A stretch of DNA of 60,295 nt from an uncultured Bacteroides sp. Lineage in GTDB: Bacteria; Bacteroidota; Bacteroidia; Bacteroidales; Bacteroidaceae. The stretch is taken from assembly GCA_944321495.1 (NCBI GenBank), contig CALULP010000025.1, positions 1 to 60,295 of the forward strand, written 5' to 3'. The notes under the pieces were generated by a model. The model saw only the letters and a program-made list of their open reading frames with translations. It was not told where the DNA came from and searched no databases. Below, piece by piece: positions 55,452 through 60,295 of this stretch (its first letter is position 1; every line of letters begins with the position of its first letter). Made by a program: the position numbers and the translations under genes.

Positions 55452-55721
55452 TTACTTACGCAAGCCGAGTGCTTTGATCAGGTTACGGTAGCGTTCGATG
55501 TCGCGGTCCTTCAGGTAGTCCAGCAGGGCGCGGCGCTTGCCTACCAACATGGTCAAGGCTCTTTCAGTGCTATAATCTTTTCTGTTGAGCTTCATGTGCT
55601 CAGTCAGACGGGCAATACGGTAGGAGAACAGAGCTACTTGGGACTCTACAGAGCCGGTATCCGTGTTGGACTTTCCGTACTTGCCGAAGATTTCTTGCTT
55701 TTTAGCAGCGTCTAAATACAT
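55452..55721 (-). CDS. rpsO: 30S ribosomal protein S15
   Basis: Protein of 89 residues, the standard length. It binds the central domain of 16S rRNA and helps bridge the subunits. Diagnostic sequence: GSVESQVALFSYRIARLTEH, KDYSTERALTMLVGKRRALL and YLKDRDIERYRNLIKALGLR. The start at 55721 is followed upstream by an A/T-rich leader. It marks the right boundary of the utilization locus. Confidence 0.97.
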   Translation of the reverse strand: MYLDAAKKQEIFGKYGKSNTDTGSVESQVALFSYRIARLTEHMKLNRKDYSTERALTMLVGKRRALLDYLKDRDIERYRNLIKALGLRK

Positions 55722-55829
55722 AAATGTTGAATTAAAATGTTATTAGTGAAAATGATAAATGCTTTTCAGGGCGCAAAGATAGGGATTATCTTTTATATGG
55801 CAATGATTTTCTGCCAAAAAAAGCACGGC

Positions 55830-55916
55830 GGTAGCGTTATGGTACCGGCTTGGTAGCGTTGGGACACTACCGCGGTAGCGTTGGGACGTTAGCAGCCTGG
55901 CATTGGGACGCTACCG
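55830..55916. repeat. 22-bp tandem repeats, second site
   Basis: TAGC cores at 55832, 55854 and 55876 are exactly 22 bp apart in units like GCGGTAGCGTTGGGAC; a diverged copy follows and an inverted GGGACGCTACCG ends the array near 55916. This is the inverse orientation of the 47417 array. Confidence 0.7.
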
Positions 55917-56064
55917 GGCGGGTACCTGATGCCCGGCAGGACGGTGCCTGTGCATGGTTGGCACGGGGCTTGTCCGGGCAGTCCTTCACTTTCCGGAGGC
56001 CTTGCCCGGTACAACTTTCAATTGTTTTATAGCGCCATAGGCTTCATTCTTCGCTGAAATGCAC

Positions 56065-56072
56065 TATCTTTG
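56065..56072 (+). promoter_or_regulatory. Bacteroides-type -7 element of typA
   Basis: TATCTTTG matches TAnnTTTG and lies 25 bases before the typA ATG at 56098. This supports the internal start over the longer open frame from 56059. Confidence 0.55.
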
Positions 56073-56097
56073 CACCCTGAAAACAATAGGTATTTGT

Positions 56098-57900
56098 ATG
56101 CAGAACATTAGAAACATTGCCATCATCGCCCACGTGGACCATGGCAAAACGACGCTTGTAGACAAGATGCTGCTGGCTGGAAACCTTTTCCGCAGCAACC
56201 AGAGCACAGGTGAATTGATGCTGGACAACAACGACCTGGAGCGTGAACGCGGCATCACCATCCTTTCCAAAAACGTTTCCATCAACTATAAAGGGACTAA
56301 AATCAACATTATAGACACCCCGGGACACAGCGACTTCGGCGGCGAGGTGGAGCGCGTGCTCAACATGGCGGACGGTTGCCTGCTGCTGGTCGACGCCTTC
56401 GAGGGTCCCATGCCGCAGACACGCTTCGTGCTGCAGAAAGCCTTGCAGATAGGGCTGAAACCCATCGTGGTGGTCAATAAGGTGGACAAACCCAACTGCC
56501 GCCCCGAGGAGGTCTACGAGATGGTGTTCGACCTCATGTTCAGCCTCAATGCAACAGAAGAACAGCTGGACTTCCCCGTCATCTACGGCTCCGCCAAGAA
56601 CGGCTGGATGAGCACCGACTGGCAGCAGCCTACCGACAGCATCACCCCGCTGCTGGACTGCATCCTGGAGCACATCCCCGCCCCCGAACAGCTGGAGGGC
56701 ACGCCGCAGATGCTCATCACCTCGCTCGACTATTCCTCATACACGGGCCGCATCGCCGTGGGCCGCGTGCACCGCGGCACGCTTAGGGAGGGCATGAACG
56801 TTTCCCTGGCCAAGCGCGACGGCACGATACTGAAGACCAAAATCAAGGAACTCCACACCTTCGAGGGCATGGGGCGTGTGCGTGTGCCCGAAATCTCCTC
56901 CGGCGACATCTGCGCCCTGGTAGGCATCGAGGGCTTCGAGATAGGCGACACCATCTGCGACTACGACAATCCCGAACCCCTGCCGCCCATCGCCATCGAC
57001 GAGCCTACGATGAGCATGTTGTTCACCATCAACGACTCCCCCTTCTTTGGCCGTGAGGGCAAGTACGTTACTTCGCGCCACATCCACGACCGCCTGATGA
57101 AGGAGTTGGACAAGAACCTGGCCCTGCGCGTCGCCAAGAGTGAGGAAGACGGCAAGTGGATTGTTTCCGGCCGCGGCGTGCTCCACCTCTCCGTGCTCAT
57201 CGAGACCATGCGCCGCGAGGGCTACGAGCTGCAGGTAGGCCAGCCGCAGGTCATCTACAAAGACATCGACGGCGTGCGCTGCGAACCCGTGGAGGAACTC
57301 ACCGTCAACGTGCCCGAAGAGTATGCCAGCAAGATTATCGACATGGTGACCCGGCGCAAGGGCGACATGGTGAAGATGGAAACCGCCGGCGACCGCGTCA
57401 ACCTGGAGTTCGACATGCCCTCGCGCGGCATCATCGGGCTGCGCACCAACGTGCTTACCGCCTCGGCAGGCGAAGCCATCATGGCCCACCGCTTCAAGGA
57501 ATACCAGCCCTACAAGGGTGAGATAGAACGCCGCACCAACGGCTCCATGATAGCCATGGAGAGCGGAACCGCCTTTGCCTACGCCATCGACAAGCTGCAA
57601 GACCGCGGCCGCTTCTTCATCTTCCCGCAGGAGGAGGTCTATGCCGGACAAGTGGTGGGCGAGCACTCGCACGAGAACGACCTCGTGGTGAACGTCACCA
57701 AGTCGAAGAAGCTGACCAACATGCGCGCCAGCGGCTCCGATGAAAAGGCGCGGCTCATTCCGCCCGTGCAGTTCTCGCTGGAAGAGGCGCTGGAGTACAT
57801 CAAGGCGGACGAATATGTGGAGGTGACGCCCAAGTCCATGCGCATGCGCAAAGTCATCCTCGACGAGATAGAGCGCAAGCGCGCCAACAAAAACGCGTAA
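56098..57900 (+). CDS. typA: Ribosome-associated translational GTPase TypA/BipA
   Basis: Protein of 600 residues, full length. A translation-factor GTPase that binds the 70S ribosome and assists 50S assembly and stress or low-temperature growth. It has G1 [10 protein letters not shown] (11-20), switch region RGITI, G3 DTPGHSDF, G4 NKVDKPN and G5 SAKNGW, then EF-G-like beta-barrel, domain III/V ([32 protein letters not shown]) and the BipA-specific C-terminal domain ([30 protein letters not shown]). Start 56098 is chosen because [16 protein letters not shown] is the conserved N-terminus. Confidence 0.96.
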   Translation: MQNIRNIAIIAHVDHGKTTLVDKMLLAGNLFRSNQSTGELMLDNNDLERERGITILSKNVSINYKGTKINIIDTPGHSDFGGEVERVLNMADGCLLLVDAFEGPMPQTRFVLQKALQIGLKPIVVVNKVDKPNCRPEEVYEMVFDLMFSLNATEEQLDFPVIYGSAKNGWMSTDWQQPTDSITPLLDCILEHIPAPEQLEGTPQMLITSLDYSSYTGRIAVGRVHRGTLREGMNVSLAKRDGTILKTKIKELHTFEGMGRVRVPEISSGDICALVGIEGFEIGDTICDYDNPEPLPPIAIDEPTMSMLFTINDSPFFGREGKYVTSRHIHDRLMKELDKNLALRVAKSEEDGKWIVSGRGVLHLSVLIETMRREGYELQVGQPQVIYKDIDGVRCEPVEELTVNVPEEYASKIIDMVTRRKGDMVKMETAGDRVNLEFDMPSRGIIGLRTNVLTASAGEAIMAHRFKEYQPYKGEIERRTNGSMIAMESGTAFAYAIDKLQDRGRFFIFPQEEVYAGQVVGEHSHENDLVVNVTKSKKLTNMRASGSDEKARLIPPVQFSLEEALEYIKADEYVEVTPKSMRMRKVILDEIERKRANKNA

Positions 57901-57904
57901 GCCG

Positions 57905-58021
57905 GTTTCCTCCTTTTAAGAAAAACTCACCAAAAGAATACTTTTAAGTCATAAAGGGACATCGTAATGCCGGAAGTTTTGCGTTCCTTTGTCCCCAGTA
58001 CTTAACTTAAAAGGAGGAAAC
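57905..58021 (+). promoter_or_regulatory. Long-range anti-Shine-Dalgarno inverted repeat
   Basis: GTTTCCTCCTTTTAAG (57905-57920, just after the typA stop) is the perfect reverse complement of CTTAAAAGGAGGAAAC (58006-58021), which holds the strong Shine-Dalgarno of the next gene (ATG 58025). A transcript reading through from typA could hide that site. A possible -7-like TTCCTTTG near 57984-57991 lies between the arms, so a local transcript would lack the first arm. Confidence 0.6.
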
Positions 58022-58024
58022 GTT

Positions 58025-58228
58025 ATGAACCTAAACCTGATTAAAACCAATAGCCGGCAAGTGTACAACATCTTGCTGCATTACACCCGTTGCACGTTCA
58101 ACCAGTTGCAGAAACTCTGCAACCTGGCAAGCACCGACCTCTGTCTGGCCCTGGCGCAGCTCATGAGGGAAAACAAGATTGAACAGGTCAGCGAAAAGCA
58201 AGTGGTGTACTATTGCCTTCCTGCCTGA
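58025..58228 (+). CDS. Small winged-helix domain protein
   Basis: Protein of 67 residues. The start at 58025 has the only strong Shine-Dalgarno (AAGGAGG) noticed in this window; an in-frame ATG at 57989 lies before it and is not used. The sequence reads as three helices and a short wing: SRQVYNILLHYTRCTFNQLQ, LASTDLCLALAQLMRENKIE, then VSEKQVVYYCL. This resembles small stand-alone winged helix-turn-helix proteins of Bacteroidetes. A DNA-binding role is inferred, its target unknown. Confidence 0.75.
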   Translation: MNLNLIKTNSRQVYNILLHYTRCTFNQLQKLCNLASTDLCLALAQLMRENKIEQVSEKQVVYYCLPA

Positions 58229-58251
58229 AGGGCAGGGAGCCGGCAATGAAA

Positions 58252-58327
58252 AAAAACAGCGCGGACTGCGCGGAATTCACGGACGGTTTTGCCCCCGTGT
58301 CTTTTCCGCGCAATCCGCGCTGTTTTT
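58252..58327. terminator. Bidirectional terminator with 24-bp stem
   Basis: The arms 58252-58275 and 58304-58327 (left begins AAAAACAGCGCGGA) pair over 24 bp with one mismatch and carry A and T runs on the outside. It lies between the convergent winged-helix gene (plus) and the nitroreductase gene (minus) and shares the GCGCGGA core with 22494 and 31880. Confidence 0.8.
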
Positions 58328-58342
58328 AGGGATATCTGTGTG

Positions 58343-58996
58343 TCACTCTATGAACCTTACCTTGGCAGCATTGCGCGGCTTGGCGGCAGGCGTTTCGTCG
58401 GGATAACCGAAGGCAATGCAGAACAGCAGTTTGTAACCCTCGGGGAAGTCCAGTTTCTTCAGGTACTCCGCAGCGGCGGGCGAGTCTGTCATGAAGCGTG
58501 CCGGTCCGCCCAGGCAGCACGAGCCTATGCCCATGGACCATGCCGACAGCATCATGTTGCCGCCCAGCAATCCGCAATCCACTTGTGAGAAGTCGTAAGC
58601 CCCGTCGTTGGCTACGAATACCACCGTCGGCGCGTTGCGGAACATGTTTTTGAAGCCCGGTTCGTTGGCAGCCTGCGGGTTCTCTTTCTTGTAGACTTCC
58701 GTCAACCCGTTGATGAAGTCCGGGTTGTCTACTACGCGCACTTCCCACGACTGCTTGTTCTGTCCGTTGGGCGCGTTGATGCCGCAGTTCAGGATGATTT
58801 GCATCGTGTCGCGGTTTACCGCCTGCGGCAGATACTTGCGGATGCTACGGCGCGACAGGATGTTTTCAATCACGGCGTTCGTTCCATCCTTGGTGTTTGT
58901 CTCACTTGTGGTGGCATCCTTTGCAGCCGGTGCGCTGCATCCGGCGACTGCGCACATCAGGCACAGTCCGCCCATCATTTTCTTCAGACTTTTCAT
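58343..58996 (-). CDS. Nitroreductase-family lipoprotein
   Basis: Protein of 217 residues with an N-terminal lipoprotein signal (MKSLKKMMGGLCLMCAVAGC, Cys20). The rest is an FMN-dependent nitroreductase fold: SRRSIRKYLPQAVNRDTM, NAPNGQNKQSWEVRVVDN, a middle section ending GIGSCCLGGP, and the C-terminal KLLFCIAFGYPDETP. Typical members are cytoplasmic NAD(P)H-FMN oxidoreductases; export as a lipoprotein is unusual but known in Bacteroidetes. The electron donor outside the cytoplasm is unclear. Confidence 0.85.
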   Translation of the reverse strand: MKSLKKMMGGLCLMCAVAGCSAPAAKDATTSETNTKDGTNAVIENILSRRSIRKYLPQAVNRDTMQIILNCGINAPNGQNKQSWEVRVVDNPDFINGLTEVYKKENPQAANEPGFKNMFRNAPTVVFVANDGAYDFSQVDCGLLGGNMMLSAWSMGIGSCCLGGPARFMTDSPAAAEYLKKLDFPEGYKLLFCIAFGYPDETPAAKPRNAAKVRFIE

Positions 58997-59034
58997 TGCT
59001 TTTTCTTTTAAAGTTAGGATATTATTGGGTAAGG

Positions 59035-59394
59035 TTAGTTATCGTTGCCTTCGTCCATGCCCTCCATAAAGCCTTCGAGCATTTTTCCGGCTTTTTCAAG
59101 TTCTTGCTGAAACTGTTGCCCGTGTCTTTTGAAGGCTTCGGCGGCATACTTTCCTTGCAGCCGGGCTATTTCGTTCAGTTCTTCCGGCGTCAAGTCGTCG
59201 TATGACTCCAGTTTTTCCAGCAGTTCGCTGAATTTGTTGTTTACTTTTTCCCATTGTTCTTCTGTGTACGTACCACCTTCTTCGCAGATTTGCTCTACGA
59301 AGTCTTTCAGTTCGTCCACACGGTTTTTCTCTTGGCATGCCTGGAATACGACTGCTGATAATACCAGCAACAGGCCCATCAGATACTTTTTCAT
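59035..59394 (-). CDS. Small helical lipoprotein of unknown function
   Basis: Lipoprotein of 119 residues. The start at 59394 gives MKKYLMGLLLVLSAVVFQAC with lipid Cys20; the frame extends 13 residues upstream without purpose. The mature part is strongly charged and helical, probably a helical bundle or coiled coil (EEQWEKVNNKFSELLEKLES, LQGKYAAEAFKRHGQQFQQE), with an acidic tail. It resembles DUF6565-type Bacteroidetes lipoproteins by feel, but the family assignment is uncertain. It lies 38 bases upstream of the nitroreductase gene on the same strand and may be co-transcribed with it. Confidence 0.72.
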   Translation of the reverse strand: MKKYLMGLLLVLSAVVFQACQEKNRVDELKDFVEQICEEGGTYTEEQWEKVNNKFSELLEKLESYDDLTPEELNEIARLQGKYAAEAFKRHGQQFQQELEKAGKMLEGFMEGMDEGNDN

Positions 59395-59557
59395 TGTTCT
59401 TTCAGTTGAAGTTATACAGCAGGTTTTGCGCAACCCTTTTCCGGAACAAAGATAGAGATTATTGTTGGTTTATGTCATGGCGGAAGCTGATTGTTTCGGT
59501 AATAATTGGAAGTAATAGGTGGACAGGGTGAAGCTTATGCAATCGTTTATCGCAAGA

Positions 59558-59641
59558 ATACCAAGCAAAATGCCGCAAAAATGCGGAGTAAACAACCACA
59601 AAAATACTAAGTAAAATGCCACAAAAACACCAAGTAAACAG
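59558..59641. repeat. 23-bp tandem repeats upstream of the ATPase remnant
   Basis: Three complete 23-bp units (59558-59580, 59581-59603, 59604-59626; consensus AYACYAAGTAAAATGCCACA plus AAA) and a partial fourth from 59627. They end about 22 bp before the -7 element at 59663. Confidence 0.7.
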
Positions 59642-59662
59642 TCGTATTTCAAATAAAATCAG

Positions 59663-59670
59663 TACATTTG
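59663..59670 (+). promoter_or_regulatory. Bacteroides-type -7 element of the ATPase remnant
   Basis: TACATTTG is a perfect TAnnTTTG match and lies 22 bases before the ATG at 59693. The promoter seems intact although the gene is broken. Confidence 0.5.
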
Positions 59671-59692
59671 CACTAAAGATAAAATAATCGTC

Positions 59693-60295
59693 ATGAAATA
59701 TTTATCAAGAGTCGCTGATAAAATGCTTCAAGAACGCTTGGAAACATTTCCGCAAAAGCAAGCATGCTCATCGCTAAAGATTATGTAAATAGTGTTTGCG
59801 AGAATGATATTTCGGTTGTGGATAACAAACAACGAAATCCAAAAATTGCCCGACAAATCATGAAGTCGTATGCCCGAAATATCAGTACACTGGCCAAAAA
59901 AAGTAATATCCTTGCAGATGTCACTGCATCAGAAGACATCAGTTTGTCCATGAATACCTTTGATGATTATATCGCTGCCTTGGAAAAGTTGTTCGTTATC
60001 CAAGATATTGATGCGTGGTGTCCCGCTATCCGTAGTAAGACAGCCATCCGTAGCTCTCCCAAGCGTTGTTTCGTTGACCCGTCTATTGCAGTAGCTGCCA
60101 TGAATATCAATGCAGAAGCATTAGAGACTCAACTCAAGACCTTTGGCTTTATATTTGAACAGGTGTGAATCAGAGACTTGAAGGCATATACAGCTGATTT
60201 CAATAGCCGTCTTTCCTATTATAGAGATAGATATGGTTTGGAAGCTGATTTGGTTCTACATCTGGAAGATGGCCGTTATGCTCTAATTGAGTGCA
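59693..60295 (+). pseudogene. Decayed AAA/DUF4143 ATP-binding protein gene, cut by the right edge
   Basis: The ATG at 59693 gives MKYLSRVADKMLQERLETF, the typical start of Bacteroidetes DUF4143 ATPases, but the P-loop segment that should follow is missing. The sequence resumes in another frame at about 59764 (IAKDYVNSVCENDISVVDN, then a DUF4143 domain with FDDYIAALEKLFVIQDIDAW). That frame stops at TGA 60166-60168, yet IRDLKAYTADFNSRLSYYRD and YGLEADLVLHLEDGRYALIE continue in the same frame to the edge. So there is an internal deletion with frameshift and a nonsense codon. Intact relatives are about 400 residues and of unclear function. Confidence 0.82.

Overview
The window looks like a chromosome segment from a gut-type Bacteroidales, most likely a Bacteroidaceae member with fairly GC-rich coding DNA. 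This rests on four tandem SusC/SusD pairs, a hybrid two-component regulator of the Bacteroidetes type, TAnnTTTG-type -7 promoter elements, A/T-rich leaders with almost no Shine-Dalgarno sequences, and many lipoproteins. There are no rRNA or tRNA genes, no CRISPR array and no intact insertion sequence. The first ~0.5 kb has Firmicutes-like codon use inside a Bacteroides-like hppA gene, so the left edge may be an assembly chimera.

Left housekeeping block (1-10.5 kb): 5' part of a membrane pyrophosphatase (hppA, minus), a 6-bladed beta-propeller lipoprotein (minus), shikimate kinase (aroK), a HAD phosphatase, arginine decarboxylase (speA), acetylglutamate kinase (argB), an ECF sigma factor overlapping a probable membrane partner, a GIN-domain lipoprotein (minus), a YgjP-type metallopeptidase and a small membrane-anchored protein (minus).

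Central utilization locus (10.6-55.4 kb): one hybrid two-component system regulator (minus) faces about 40 kb of plus-strand genes. These are four susC/susD pairs, two secreted GH3 glycosidases, three type-B carboxylesterases, three Fes/CE1-like esterases (two with an N-terminal E-set/CBM48-like domain), a YdjC/ChbG-type protein, an 818-residue metallo-beta-lactamase/alpha-beta hydrolase fusion and a leucine-rich-repeat lipoprotein. The balance is unusual: about eight predicted hydrolases of ester, acyl or lactone type and only two glycosidases. This suggests a heavily acylated glycoside rather than a plain polysaccharide. Phased GAACA half-sites precede five transcription units and are the best candidate operators for the regulator.

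Right block (55.4-60.3 kb): rpsO (minus), typA/bipA, a small winged-helix protein whose Shine-Dalgarno sequence has a perfect upstream complement, a nitroreductase lipoprotein (minus), a small helical lipoprotein (minus), and a decayed AAA/DUF4143 ATPase gene at the right edge.

The intergenic DNA is rich in structure: a 298-bp element with 34-bp terminal inverted repeats, a 493-bp nested inverted-repeat element with 43-bp arms, GC-rich hairpins, 22/23-bp tandem repeats at four sites, and several strong terminators, one of which holds a stop codon in its loop.
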